Of a DNA stretch of 64,000 nucleotides, positions 22,601 to 34,229 are shown piece by piece. Source of the DNA: Salvia splendens (lineage: Eukaryota > Streptophyta > Magnoliopsida > Lamiales > Lamiaceae). The stretch spans positions 7,242,501 to 7,306,500 of the forward strand of contig NC_056039.1 in assembly GCF_004379255.2 (NCBI RefSeq). Direction: 5' to 3'. Under the pieces are notes generated by a model. The model did not search any database. It was not told the origin of the DNA and saw nothing but the letters and a program-made list of their open reading frames with translations. A program made the position numbers and the translations under genes. How positions within the stretch are numbered: the first letter of the stretch is position 1; each line of letters begins with the position of its first letter.

Positions 22601-24419
22601 AGGACCAATACTATGACTACCTCAGCCCATTAACATAGGATTAAACATTATCTCTAACAATTTTAATATTTTTAGTTTTGGCATTTTCTTGTTCATATTG
22701 ATCTTCTTGGATCTGAAATTCTATATATTAAGTTGATCTTTTGGTTTAAGTTGACTTTTGTGAAAAACTAATCACTAGTTAACTTCTATGAAACATGATT
22801 AACACATTTATTAAAAAAATCAAAAGCTCAGCCTGCTAACATCCTAATGAAGCTATACCTAACAAAAGTGTTTCAAAAATAAGTGACACCATATTAAAAT
22901 TAAACACAATTTTTAATCAATCCTTTTTACTTGCCCCAATACCTCCTCTCCAATCAGTCTATCACCATTTGATTGTAAATTCTTAATTATTAATTTTAGT
23001 AGAAAATGATTACTAAACATAATAAATAAGGTAAATCATATATAAATCCACATGAAAAAATATTGATCGGTGGTGACTCGCGTAGAGAGCTCCACCGAAT
23101 TCAAATATACAATTTAATTAAATATACCTTTAGCAATATTTTTAAGTTTTTTAAACACTCAATCAAACAAATATTGACATACCCATATATTTATATCAAA
23201 GCGAACGAAAAAAATGAGATTGCATGATTTGATTTGATTTGATTTGATTTATTGGATTGGAGAGAATTTCCAATTTCGATATATAGTTGTTTATCTTATA
23301 GAAAGTCGGCAAAAAAGAAACACAAATGTCAAACCTAACAACTATTTTTCGGTGCTTGATTAATTTGGGATTTTCCGACTCTTTATTACTCCAATGTTTC
23401 CTACTGTTTGAGATATACGGAGTATTTTATAAAATTTTAATTTTTTTTCACATGTATATATGCGCGGGCGCACACATTCTGTTAGTTGTGATGTCTTGTT
23501 TTTTACTTTTGTTTGTGTAGTTTGGGAGTCTTTTACTTATAAAAAAGTTTAAACAAAAGAATAAAAATACCATTTCTTAATACACTGAATCTTCATATGT
23601 ACTACAGTTTTGCATTGCATGATTTTTTAGGTAGTTTTAAATAAACTGGATAAGTTTGAATACAAGAATCACACATTGTAAAGTTGTGGTGGACGGACGT
23701 AAACCTAAAATCTTAAACATGTGATATGATACTTATCAGTTATCCAAACCGCGTTTTCAAATCATGAAAACATATTTAAGGGTTAATTATATCAAAAATC
23801 ATGAAAATTGGATAAAATCTAATTTGTCCCACAACTTTTATAATTTAAATGACAAATTACGAAGTTCAAAAAGTACTCCACTGTCTCATGCATTACGATT
23901 TATTTGCGGACAAATTCGATGCTAAATTAGTGTAGATATGTAAAATTTCGATGATACCGATAAATAATAATGAAAATGTGTATTAGTGTATAGTGCAGCG
24001 GTTAAACGACACCCTCTTGAGCATAAATGGAATGATACCAATTTTTTGAAACTTTATAATGTGTAATAAATTTTTTTTGAAAGGGGCAACACAAATCAGA
24101 ATTTGGTCAAATATCATAATTTAATTGGCAAAATCCTATATTTAATTATATGTTTGCACACACCGAAATTTCTCGCATGGTCGATTGCAGCTATCAATTT
24201 TTGAAAAAGATGTATAAATAATGTACGTTACAATATTGATAATCAAGCATGTGATGGTTAATTTTGGTCAAATTTAGTAAGCTTGTCAATCATATAGCTC
24301 CAGAAATTTCACTATCACACGACATGCGATACGATAATAATTTTTATTTCAATCCTCTACTATATAGCCTTTTGTGCTCTACCTACTTTTATGGATACAT
24401 CATATACACAATTATAATA
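19690..24419. other. Intergenic, AT-rich, 4.7 kb
   Basis: No gene, tRNA or complete element recognised. A short (TTTGA)n tract at about 23226-23252 is the only clear simple repeat. Small ORFs are AT-rich and resemble nothing. Confidence 0.5.
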
Positions 24420-24668
24420 CTCCCTCCATTTCACCATAGGGGCGAAACTTTTCGGCACAGAGTTTAAGAAAGGGATGTTGAGTGTGTTGAATAAATAGAT
24501 AAATAAGTAAGAGACAAAAAAAAGGTGGAGAGAATAAAGTAGAAAGTGAATAAAGTAGAGAGAAAAAAGTAAGAAAGAGTAAAGTAAGAAAGAGAAATAA
24601 TTATTATATATGGAAATGACTCAATTATGAAGAAACTTAATGACTCAACTATGAAGAAACGGAGAGAG
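24420..24668. mobile_element. Stowaway-like MITE
   Basis: Flanked by TA. Ends are CTCCCTCCATTTCACCATAG and AGAAACGGAGAGAG. AT-rich, non-coding. Confidence 0.7.
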
Positions 24669-25168
24669 TATTATTTTTAACCCAAAAAAAGTACTGTGGA
24701 GAATACTGTAATACACCTAATAGATGGCAACTTTAATTTAATACACCTAATAGATGGCAACTTTAATTTAAATATTTACTTCAACTAGATGATTTATGAA
24801 AATATAAAAAGGAAAAAATTACCGCCCAACTCTAGGGGCTATATAATGCAATAATTGAGGTCCATTTGAGAATTTATTGTGCACTTGAAACGTAAAATGG
24901 ACCACCCACTAACGATGAGGAATGGTCCAAAAGATTAATACACACAAAATATGGAGTATAACTTTTGTTGTAAATAAAGGATACAAAAAGCTTGAAATAC
25001 AACGACTTGTCCAACCGTCACACCAACGAAGGAAAATAAAGTTATCGATGAGACAATTTTTTTAATGCAATAATCTTTGGGAAGCCTAGTTGGTGACTGC
25101 AATTTTTAGCCATATATTTGGTCGGCCGGCGTGTCCTATATCGATATAATTACTCCAAATAAGTATTA
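24669..25168. other. Intergenic with a 27-bp tandem duplication
   Basis: The phrase AATACACCTAATAGATGGCA is repeated directly at about 24710-24765. No gene was seen. Confidence 0.5.
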
Positions 25169-25419
25169 CTCATTCCATTCTATGGTAGTAGTCATTTTAC
25201 CATTTTAATATGTTCCATATTAGTGAAGTCATTTTCCTTTATAGTAAAAAAATCAATACATTTTTTTCTTACTTTACTCTCTCTTATTTTATTCTCTCTT
25301 CATTTCTCTACCTTTTTCATTTCCTACTCTATTATTCTTTTACTTAACTCACCTAACACATTTTTTTCTTAAATCACGTGTCGAAAAGAAACACCTCTAC
25401 TACTATAGAGTTGAGGGAC
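25169..25419. mobile_element. Stowaway-like MITE
   Basis: Flanked by TA; ends CTCATTCCATTCTATGG and CTATAGAGTTGAGGGAC are rough complements. Non-coding. Confidence 0.6.
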
Positions 25420-25710
25420 TAGTCGTTTGTCGTGCGATAAGTTGCACGTGTGAATACCATATTAATATGATCCTTTATACTACTATATTGTTTGAAAATT
25501 TACTTATTTCCTGACGTGGTATATGGTTTATACCCCAACCTATAATTTTCAATTAAGTATTTGTCATTAGTCGACTTACAAAATAAAAGTGTATTCAGGT
25601 ATGCACAATAGGCCCAACAAATAATATGTCGACATGAGAAAATAGTTTAATACTCCGAATACATGGGCTTTAACGCTTTCCAACTAGTAACATTTAAGCT
25701 AAGGGCTTCG

Positions 25711-25755
25711 GCCCATTGAATAGTATATATATATCGACGTTTTCGACAAACCCTA
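25711..25755 (+). promoter_or_regulatory. Site II, TATA box and telo-box promoter module
   Basis: GGCCCATT (site II type, around 25710-25717), a TATATATATA box (about 25723-25733) and AAACCCTAA (telo-box, 25747-25755) occur in order within 46 bases. This arrangement is typical of plant genes for ribosomal proteins and snoRNAs. The only product candidate downstream is the snoRNA-like sequence at 26035-26152; no protein-coding gene follows. Confidence 0.6.
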
Positions 25756-26034
25756 ATTTCAATTTGGTGAGAGCTGCCTTAGCTATCTCGAAACGATTAC
25801 AAATTCTAATTCACCACTCACCATACAACTGAACTGAGCTTATCCAATTTTGTTTCTCTGTTCTTGTTTTTGTCGTTGCATATCGCCTATGTTATGTTGA
25901 TTCCCCCCAATTTTCTTAGATTCTGGCGCCGATAGAATTCTTTTTTTTTCCTTAGTGTTTCTAATCATTTCTTCTGCGCGCGTCGTCTCTAAAATGTTAA
26001 ATTTGGTGTTTTTCGGTGTTTTCCCCTAAATTTA

Positions 26035-26152
26035 GTGGTGATGATGACAAGATTGTTGGCAAGAGCTGCGACGACATTTATGCGCATGACACGGTTTATA
26101 CCGTGGTGTTGTTGTTGCTATGATGAATGTGCCAATATGCTAATCTGAGGCC
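26035..26152 (+). ncRNA. Candidate C/D-box snoRNA (or 35-codon sORF)
   Basis: Box C GTGATGA at 26038-26044, a C'-like ATGATGA at 26120-26126 and box D CTGA at 26145-26148 are spaced as in a C/D snoRNA, and CACGGT/ACCGTG forms a short internal stem. No clear D' box or strong terminal stem was seen. The same interval is also an ATG-to-TGA frame of 35 codons (26041-26148) ending in a cysteine-rich tail, so a small peptide cannot be excluded. An upstream site II/telo-box promoter supports a transcribed locus. Confidence 0.33.
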
Positions 26153-26304
26153 CTATTTTAATCTAATTTTTTAACTCTTCAATCAAAATTTATTGAGTAA
26201 TTTTTTGGGAACGTTAACAGCCAATATGCTAATCTGGGGCCTTTTTTTATATTTCAATCAGAATTTATAATGTTTGGTATGCTAATCTGAGGCCTTATTT
26301 TAAT
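26131..26304 (+). repeat. Threefold local repeat of the snoRNA-like 3' end
   Basis: AATATGCTAATCTGAGGCC (26133), AATATGCTAATCTGGGGCC (about 26223) and TATGCTAATCTGAGGCC (about 26278) recur every 55-90 bases, each followed by a T-rich stretch and TTCAATCA. The third copy keeps CTGA and the second has CTGG. This is a local duplication of the box D end. Confidence 0.75.
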
Positions 26305-27113
26305 TTTTTTAGTTCAATCAAGATTTATAATTTGTTGGGAACATAATGTGTTTCACTGTATTTGAGGAAGGGTTTTGTCACAATTTACTGATTGATGATT
26401 CTTTTAATTTCCAGTGGTATTTTCACAATGCTAGAAAATCCTCCAATTGTTTTAGGAGCATTTTTACATAAATAACTAAACTTTCATTTTGAAATAAGTC
26501 AAAGACTCAAAATAACGTTCGTGCATTTGTTTTAATTTAGTTAATTCTGGTATTTCAATCAAGTTTAAACGATCATACGATCTTCCATAAAATAAAGTAC
26601 TACTAGTAGTAAATGATTATAGTAGAAGTACATTTTACAGTCCCATGTTTTTTAGCTCGTAAAAAGCCCACGACCTTCATGGGCCTTAAATATTGATATT
26701 GAAACATCCAACAACGTTAAAATTTAACACATACCGAAGCGTAGAACAAAAAGGAATAATTCATGAACAAAACAATGAATTTCATCATAGCCTTTCTTTT
26801 TTCCGGATTTCTTCCATTCTTTATCTTTTTCTTTAATTTTCCATGGTTTACATTTTTTCCACCTTTTGCAGCCTAAGGCTGTGTTACTTCATTCTATATT
26901 TAAAACACCTTGAATGAATGAAAGTGTTGATCTTAGTTACTTTAGATTAAGCAACCAAACAACCAATCAATAATTCCGATATTTTGTGAAAACACAAAAG
27001 AGTATTTAAATGCAATTAAAATCAATTATCGGCGAAAGTTGCTTGAAATTTTTCTAAATAATATTAAAAATAATTTGGAGCACCACAGATGCTCAGAAAT
27101 TTCTAGAAACATA
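26305..27113. other. Intergenic, AT-rich
   Basis: No gene or repeat recognised. It may contain the end of the transcript started near 25780. Confidence 0.4.
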
Positions 27114-27297
27114 CTCCCTCCGGACCTCCCAATAAATATATGAAACGTTTACTTTTCGGCACGAGATTTTATATGGCGTTGTTTTGTGAGTTAAAGAAGA
27201 GAGAGTAAAGTAAAAGAGGGAAAAAATTAGATATAAAGTTATTTTTATTTTAGAAAACGTTTCATTTTTAATTGAACAACTCAAAAAGGAAAGGAAG
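27114..27297. mobile_element. Stowaway-like MITE
   Basis: TA then CTCCCTCCGGACCTCCCAAT at the left. The right end is less clear (AACTCAAAAAGGAAAGGAAG), and the boundary is approximate. Confidence 0.5.
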
Positions 27298-28252
27298 AAA
27301 GTTTATGCATCTATAAACTTCCATAATAATGAAAATAAGAGAGAAAATGTTGGTTTGTCAATGAATAATGATTGTGTGTTCTTAAATGAAAAAGAACAAA
27401 GTTTTGTTTCTCATTGTGTGTTAAATGAAAAAAGTGGTGTTAAATCACCATAATATAGTTTGCCATAAAAATAAAAAATTAATAAAAATCAGTACATTCA
27501 ATGCAGATTCACTTTAATTTATTTCACCTAAAAAACATCAATTTTGTTAAGACTATTTTATCCTTAAGCATGAATGGTAAATGGTGAAGAGTTTAAACAT
27601 ACATTTAGAATGTGATCCTTTTTGTTTGTTTGTTGATTTCGTTCCACTTTTTCTTTTCTTTTTAAATTTTTTTTATTGTTTTATCTATTGTTTTAGTAGG
27701 TCAAATTATAACAATATATAATATCAGTATATATTTATTCTTATATATCATTCATGATATAATATTATATAAAAATAAATTAAATATTATAGAACTTAAA
27801 TAAAATTTGTGTACTAGTCTATCACAAAGCACCAACCACCAAACTTCACCCATCATTTTTTTTCTCTTCAAGTGCTACAAATCCTGTTGTCATCCTCCAT
27901 TCGGCCATTCCTAACAAGTAAATAAAAATTATAATTGAAAATGAGTTTTAAAAAAAAAGCATAATAAAAAGTAAAATTTTAAATTACTAACGTAAACAGA
28001 AACCACTTTCATTTCCACTGATATGTTAATTATAGTGATAATAGTAATAGCAATCGTAATAACAACAGTAGTAATTGTGTCAATGTTGTGACAACCGCAC
28101 TTACATACTAAGGATAACAAGCTCGGCTTACCTCACGGGATTAAAGAGATGGGAAAAAATTATTTTAGAAAAAAAATCTAATTAATCTTTAAATTTATTA
28201 AAATAATAGCTAATTTTAATATATTATGATATACTGAGAGTACTAAAATGTA
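27298..28252. other. Intergenic, AT-rich
   Basis: No gene or structured repeat recognised. Confidence 0.4.
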
Positions 28253-28526
28253 CTCCCTCTGTCAGAAGAAAGTTGAGTTGCTTATTTTTTGCACTCGTTT
28301 TTAAAAAAACGTACTAAATAGTTAAAATTGATAAATAGTAAAGTAAAAGAGAGAATAATACAGAAAAGACTATTTATTACGATTTTTACTTTACTACCTT
28401 TATATTTATTACGATTTATATTATTTTCTCTTTTACTTTAATTACTATTTATATACTTTAATATTTACTATGATTTTTTCAAAATGAGCGCATAAAAAAG
28501 CGACTCAACTTTCTTAGGATAGAGAA
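28253..28526. mobile_element. Stowaway-like MITE
   Basis: Left end CTCCCTCTGTCAGAAGAAAG; right end CTTTCTTAGGATAGAGAA is its rough complement. Long self-complementary AT-rich interior. Confidence 0.65.
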
Positions 28527-28609
28527 TACTCATTATTAGTAGTAGTATATACTACTATATCATATTGTACAAATTAGTACATTGATCTATAAAGTTTTAC
28601 TATCGTATA

Positions 28610-28803
28610 CTCCCTTCGCCCCGTTACAAATAAAACATTTGATTTTCAACACGAGACTTTATGTAGTTTTGTGAGTTAATGATGGGAGTACAGTAAGAGA
28701 GGAGAAAAAGTAGAGTGTGTGTTGTTTCAATTTTAGAAAACGTTCCATTTTAATGGGACAATCCGAAAAGGAAAACTTTTCATTTTTAATAGGACAGATA
28801 GAG
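28610..28803. mobile_element. Stowaway-like MITE
   Basis: Flanked by TA. Left end CTCCCTTCGCCCCGTTAC; right end AATAGGACAGATAGAG. Non-coding. Confidence 0.65.
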
Positions 28804-29211
28804 TATGTTTCAAATTAATAACATATATTTACTGATAAACAAATTCAACTAGTATAATATTAGATTAACAAAATTTTCAGTTCTACATTCGAGCCTATTT
28901 GTTATTAGATTGAAGCTTAATTAATCTATTTGAACATAGATTGATCCAATTTAATTCTTAATAGTTAATTGGAGTTTCATTTTATTAATTAAGGGAAATT
29001 GAAGTACACTCTTATTGACAATAGTTTATATACAGTATACTACAGATAAAGTTGAATCAAAAGAAAAGGCAAAACATAAGAAAAAATTATTATAAATAGA
29101 AACAAAACATAACAAATAAAAACAAAATTTTAAAAATTGCCACCGATAAGTCACTTTCCAATTTATCGTAAATGTATATATAAATCTATAATTGGATAAG
29201 TAAATTATGTT
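28804..29211. other. Intergenic, AT-rich
   Basis: Nothing recognised before the MULE target duplication at 29212. Confidence 0.4.
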
Positions 29212-29220
29212 TAAATAATA

Positions 29221-30266
29221 GAGTGAATTATATAAATGGTACATAATCTTTCACTTTTGCACATAAATGATATATGGTCTTTATTTTATATCGTTTTTGG
29301 TACCCAGTGACAAAAATAACCTTAGGTATCAAATATGTGATTTTTTTGTTATGGGGGATGTTTTTGGAATTGTTCAATTAAATAGTACCAAACATGTGAT
29401 TTCTTTTTTCTTCTTTAGTTTATTCTTCTTTCTTTTTTCTTTACATCTTCTTTCTTTTTCTCATTTTATCTTCTTTTCTTCTTTCTTTTTTCTCCTTAGT
29501 TTATGTTTTTTTTTCTTTTCTCTCTTTTTCTTCTTTCTTTTTAGTGTTTTATACATACATCTAATTGTATTCATAATATAAATCAAGAACAAAGCACCTA
29601 ATTAAATTAATTAAATATTTTTTATTAAATTATTTTATACTCATTTTAGGATTGAAACACCTAACTAAAAATATTCAATTATTTATATCATTATGAATAC
29701 AATTTACGATTTTAAATTTTTATTAAGACTATATTAATTAGTTATTAATTTAATATAAAATAATAATAATAATAATAATAATAATAGTTATCATATAATA
29801 TTAGTATATGATCCATAATTAAAATAATTATACTATAATTATTTATTAAATAATACATAGTTTTTAGTATTATAACAATAATATTATTACATTACTAATT
29901 AAATTTAATTATAACTATAATTTTAATTAAGTATATTTGAATAATATTAAAAAATAAATTAATTATTAATTTATAATATTAAAATAATAATATTAAATAC
30001 TCCTATTGACTAATAATAATAATATAAAGAGTGAGGAGAATGAGAGAATATATTATGATAACACTTTTGGTACTAGTTTTGTGTATGTCTAAAATATCTT
30101 TTATGAAACAAATGAAAAAATGTATTTGTTTAGAGGGCATTTTGGGATGAAAATCTCATCAGGTACCAAAAATGTGATTTATAGGTAAAAAAATGATATA
30201 AAATAAAGATTAAGTACTATTTATATGTGAAAGTGAAAGATCATGTACCATTTATATAGTTTACTC
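29221..30266. mobile_element. MULE-type non-autonomous element with 9-bp duplication
   Basis: The flanks are identical 9-mers, TAAATAATA (29212-29220 and 30267-30275). Terminal inverted repeats of about 75-100 bp begin GAGTGAATTATATAAATGG on the left and GAGTAAACTATATAAATGG (complement) on the right. Long TIRs and a 9-bp duplication are the Mutator-like signature. The interior is a pyrimidine-rich tract (29399-29560), an (AAT)n tract at about 29760-29788 and AT-rich filler, with no transposase. Confidence 0.85.
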
Positions 30267-30275
30267 TAAATAATA

Positions 30276-30584
30276 ATTATGGTTAATAATGTCAAAGTAT
30301 TTAAGCATTAAATGAGATAATTAAAGTGTTATTAAATTTAATAGATATATTTACTTAAATGACATTTTATGTCTTGTCACGTTACGACTGTATAGCTTTA
30401 TCCATGAAGAAAAGCCAATTAATTCTATTTATAGATATCCAGTGGAATTCACGGGAACAAAGTTGAACAACTTCTCAAAAGTCAACATTTGTGAATCAAA
30501 TGAACTCCTCTTTTTCATTTTAAGTTCATCTCTTTATCGTCCATGTATATCATGAATTTTATAATTAAAAAGTTAGTATAACAT
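30276..30584. other. Intergenic, AT-rich
   Basis: No gene or repeat recognised. Confidence 0.4.
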
Positions 30585-30755
30585 GAATGAATGAGGATAA
30601 GATTATAGTTTAAAATGGGAAGCTGAGTTCATTGGTGGGAGTTCGTTTCATCGTCAGACTTGGATGAATATACCACCCTGAAGGCCTGATGAAACGAACT
30701 CTCGCCAGTGAACCCAACTTCCCATTTTAAACTATAATCTGATCCCCATTCATCC
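30585..30755. repeat. Inverted repeat built from a gene-like fragment
   Basis: Arms 30585-30652 and 30688-30755 are 68 bp each, about 88% complementary, with a 35-base loop. Most mismatches are transitions, several of which would still pair as G-U in RNA. The right arm belongs to the ORF at 30629-30841; the left arm is an inverted partial copy. Confidence 0.85.
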
Positions 30756-30841
30756 AGATTCCATATATAAATTTGTGTTCCAGTACCATCTGCCCCAAAG
30801 ATACCCATTACCCACTTTTTCACCAATAAGATACTTATCAA
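30629..30841 (-). pseudogene. Fragment resembling an F-box-associated domain
   Basis: A 70-codon open frame contains WVMGIFGADGTGTQIYIWNL and LKWEVGFTGESS, a pattern like the substrate-binding region of plant F-box proteins (segments ending in IYIW and W-x-V). No F-box or other flanking part is present. It is a gene fragment rather than a gene, and the assignment is tentative. Its 3' part forms one arm of a hairpin. Confidence 0.35.
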
Positions 30842-30875
30842 ATGAGGAATATCTTTTAATGATCTTCTAAGTCTT

Positions 30876-31839
30876 TTTTGTCAACACTTGTAAGTTGTAA
30901 ATTTGTAATTGTTGTAACTAGTAATTGTTGTAACTTATATTAAAAATTTTCGATTTATAATTGTTGTAACTTATAATTGTTGTAAGTAACTTGTAATTGT
31001 TGTAAGTAACTTGTATTTAAATTTTTCGATTTGTAATTGTTGTAATTTATAATTTTAAAGTTGTAATTTGTAATGTTAAGTAATAAGTTGTAATTTGCAA
31101 TTTTGAAGTTGTAATTTGTAATTTTAAGTTGTAATTTGTAAATTTTAAGTTGTAATTTGTAATTTGTAATTTTAAAGTTGTAATTTGCAATTTTACCGTT
31201 GCCCCGATCACCACCACGACGAGATGAAGACATGGTATTATGGAAATTGGAAGTAGAGAATAGAGAGTAGTGTTTATGTGAATAAGATAACGTGAACAAG
31301 AACAACGTGAGTAAATTATGAGTGCAAATAACGTAAACAACTTGAGAGAATGAGGATGGAGAATAGAGAAATTGAGATTGAGAGAGAAATTCTTATCAAC
31401 ACAAGAATGAGATAAGTAGAAAATGAAGAGGATGGGGTATTTATAGGGGAAAAATGTGATTAAAAAAAAGAAGAAAAAAGAAAAAATTTCAAATTTCAAA
31501 TTTCAAAATTTTGAAATCCGGCGGAACCGCCGGTTTACTCCTTGAACCGCCGGTTTTTGGTCAGAAACCGCCGGTTTCGTCAAAGGTTTTCTGACGAAAA
31601 CCGGCGGTTTCTGACCCGGTTTCTGAAAAGGCTACGTATAGGCCGGTGGTAGCCTGAAAAGGTGTCGGAACCGGCGACGCGGTTCGGAACCGCCGGTTAC
31701 GGTTCGCAAATTTCTTGAACCTGAACCTGCCCGTCGGAACCGCCGGTTCCGGTCACGGTTCGAACCGCCGCCGACACTTTCGGTTCTGGTTCGGAACCGC
31801 CGGTGACGGTTCCGGGCTGGTTCGGTTTGGTGATGTCTA
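30876..31839 (-). mobile_element. Deleted hAT element related to the one at 15307-19681
   Basis: The right end reads GGTGATGTCTA, whose complement TAGACATCACC resembles the TIR of the intact hAT. The region 31510-31830 has the same CCGGCGG/CCGCCGG palindromes. At 31232 a minus-strand ATG opens with MSSSRRGGDRGNGK, matching the exon 1 start MSSSREGRVDKGKGK of the intact copy. The rest of the transposase is gone, replaced by an AT-rich tandem array. No left TIR or left duplication was found, so the left boundary is approximate. Confidence 0.8.
30895..31196. repeat. AT-rich minisatellite
   Basis: Irregular repeats of GTAATTGTTGTAACTT and AAGTTGTAATTTGTAATTTT, about 16-30 bp per unit. On the minus strand it translates as repeated ITNYNFK-like peptides, which is not evidence of a gene. 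Confidence 0.75.
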
Positions 31840-32226
31840 GGGTTGCCTGATATTAATAGTATAAAAGGGAAGTGCGTGGCATTTGAGAATGAAAAGGAAG
31901 AATATTCATATGATGTGCTAATCTTTGCCACCGGCTTCAAAAGATCGACCAAACAATGGCTAAAGGTAACATAAAATTATTATTCAAAATACCCATCTCT
32001 AGCTTCTTGTATTTAATTTCACTAATTAACAAATTGTGTTTCCTCACATGTGCAGGAAGATGATAATTTGTTAGATTATGATGGGCTTCCAAAGGTCAAT
32101 TATCCAAACCATTGGAAAAGTGTAAATGGGCTTTATTGTGTTGGACTCGCCCGCAAAGGATTGTATGGAGCTGCTATGGATGCCCAAAACATAGCCCACC
32201 ACATCAAATCTCAAATTACTCATTGA
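31840..32226 (+). pseudogene. YUCCA-like monooxygenase, last two exons only
   Basis: Two exons, 31840-31965 and 32056-32226, separated by a GT-AG intron and ending in TGA. They encode [19 protein letters not shown] (the FAD/NADP-linked TGF/TGY motif), STKQWLKED, then [21 protein letters not shown]. They match exons 3 and 4 of the intact gene at 49691-51045 at most residues. Exons 1-2 are absent: the hAT end at 31839 abuts the first codons of this exon, replacing its acceptor site. The remaining frame is open, so the loss may be recent. Confidence 0.88.
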
Positions 32227-33531
32227 TCATTTTATAGAAATAACTTTCAACTTATCAATGTTGTTGGAATGAAGAGTGAGGATGGAAGGAAATATTAAAA
32301 GCTACAGTTAGATCATTTTTAATAAATGAAGGATTCAATCCAATACAATATAGTCGTTTTATTTTTCGCATATTTTAATTCTATTTTATAACATGATATT
32401 GATCAATAATTAATAGTATATTAATTCGTTCATGATTGTACCAAAAACTGATCCACTTTGACACTTTTCTATACATATTAAAAATAGTGGATTGTGTTAT
32501 ATTACTAACTCATCCTTAAATTGCTAATTATAACTAAATAATAGGCATTGAATCATGAAATTAAGACACAAGTTCATTCATTAATAAGTATCAATACAAT
32601 GCACGATAAATGTAAATTAGGAGTATTGATGTCAATTGACCAAAAGTTAGTTATAAGTAACTTTCAAAAAATATCTCAAAACTTTAAATGATACTTAACT
32701 AATTCAATTTAAATTATTTTTTTATACAACATATATCAAATTAAAGATAACTTTATAAGGATTCTAACGAAATCTCATTGCATATGTTCCGATGTCAAAA
32801 TTTAAAAAAAAATCTTGAATTTTCGTATTTTTTAAGATTAAGCTAAATTTCAATGTAGTTATCATAACATGTCAATATAATACATATACAATGTTAATAC
32901 TAAATTGTGTTGACATATTCAATGAATTATATTGATATACATTTAATACACTATATTGACATTTTGATCTAAAACCTTAATTTTAGTAGTTTTCTTATCT
33001 TTTTAAATTTAAATAATAAAAAAATAAAATTATACATGACAATTTATAGACCACTAGATCTCTACAAATCTTATGATTCTAAATTAATTATAATTAATAA
33101 TTAATTAAAAGTTGAATTAGCAATGGATCATTCATACCCCAAAAATAATTGTGTAAAACATAAGTAAATAAAACAGTACAGTGTATAATTATTTAATCCC
33201 ATCATCCACTACTTTTTGGCCAGATATACTACGAATTTGCTACTTGCAGATAAACAGTAATACTCTATATTGATAATTGATGGTAAAAAAATGTATATAT
33301 TCAAGCAATACAGTCTTCACATATTTAAAAAAAATCTTTTACATTTAATTTTTGTATAATAACATTTAATATTTAAGATTTTGAGCTATTCAAAATATTA
33401 TATAGAAACATATAAAAATATTTAGTTCATATATCTTGTTCAAAAAGTGGGTAATCTCCTACCGAATTCATGTGTACTAAGTATTAATTTTATTAAAAAA
33501 TCTTGTGAGAAGAATTAATAAAGCACACTTA
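32227..33531. other. Intergenic, AT-rich
   Basis: The first part is probably the old 3' UTR of the YUC-like fragment. Nothing else was recognised. Confidence 0.4.
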
Positions 33532-34049
33532 GAGCATCCATAGTGGGACGGATGTCCCGACAGACATCCCGATAGACTTTCCAAAAGCACCTCCTGTCAC
33601 GTCATAAGGACATTCTACTGCACTGCCAGGACATCACACTACATAATGGTGGACATCACGACGGACATCCACAATAATAAAAATACACAAATTGACCAAA
33701 TTAAACAATTTACGGAATTAAAATTTTGACACGAATACGGAGAAAATACAACCACTTTATTTAAAACAAAAAACATACATAATTATTAAAAAAATACATA
33801 GTTAAAAAAATGAAATGGAAAATGCTCCATTTATCTTCAAAAGAAATGAAAGTATAGAGAGAGAAACTCGTTAAAACAGGTGGTGCGAATGAAATGAAGT
33901 TCAACGAGCCGTATATAAAGAGTTTTTTTTAATTAAAAATCGGGACATCCGTCGGGAACCGGCAATGGCGGACGTCGTCGAAAATCCGCGGAATTCCGGT
34001 GTCCGCAAGCGACGTCCGCGTCCGCCTGTCTCTAGCCTAATGGTGGACG
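33532..34049. mobile_element. PIF/Harbinger-like non-autonomous element
   Basis: The left end GAGCATCCATAGTGGGACGG follows TTA and has the GAGCATCC start of the other PIF ends here. The interior repeats GACATCC/GGATGTC words. The right end near 34049 (CCTAATGGTGGACGTC) is only a weak complement and lacks TTA, so that boundary is uncertain. Confidence 0.55.
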
Positions 34050-34097
34050 TCTGGCACACTGATCCGATGTCCCTTTTAAATTAAAAAACAAAATACC

Positions 34098-34105
34098 TAG
34101 GGTTT
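34098..34105 (-). promoter_or_regulatory. Telo-box upstream of the ESF1 fragment
   Basis: TAGGGTTT (complement of AAACCCTA) lies 125 bases upstream of the ESF1 ATG. Telo-boxes are common in promoters of ribosome-biogenesis genes, which suggests the fragment kept its own promoter. Confidence 0.5.
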
Positions 34106-34229
34106 TATTGGCCTAGTCCCTCCCTTTCTTCCGCCATCGCAACTGCCAAAGCCACCGAAGACGCTGGAATAGTAGCCATTCACTGCCTCAACTATTGACA
34201 TTGTATTAAATCTCCATCGTGAGGTGAGA

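Noticed and set aside
29267..29581. 104-codon plus ORF rich in phenylalanine and leucine
   Set aside because: Translation of a T-rich tract inside the MULE-type element; no domain.
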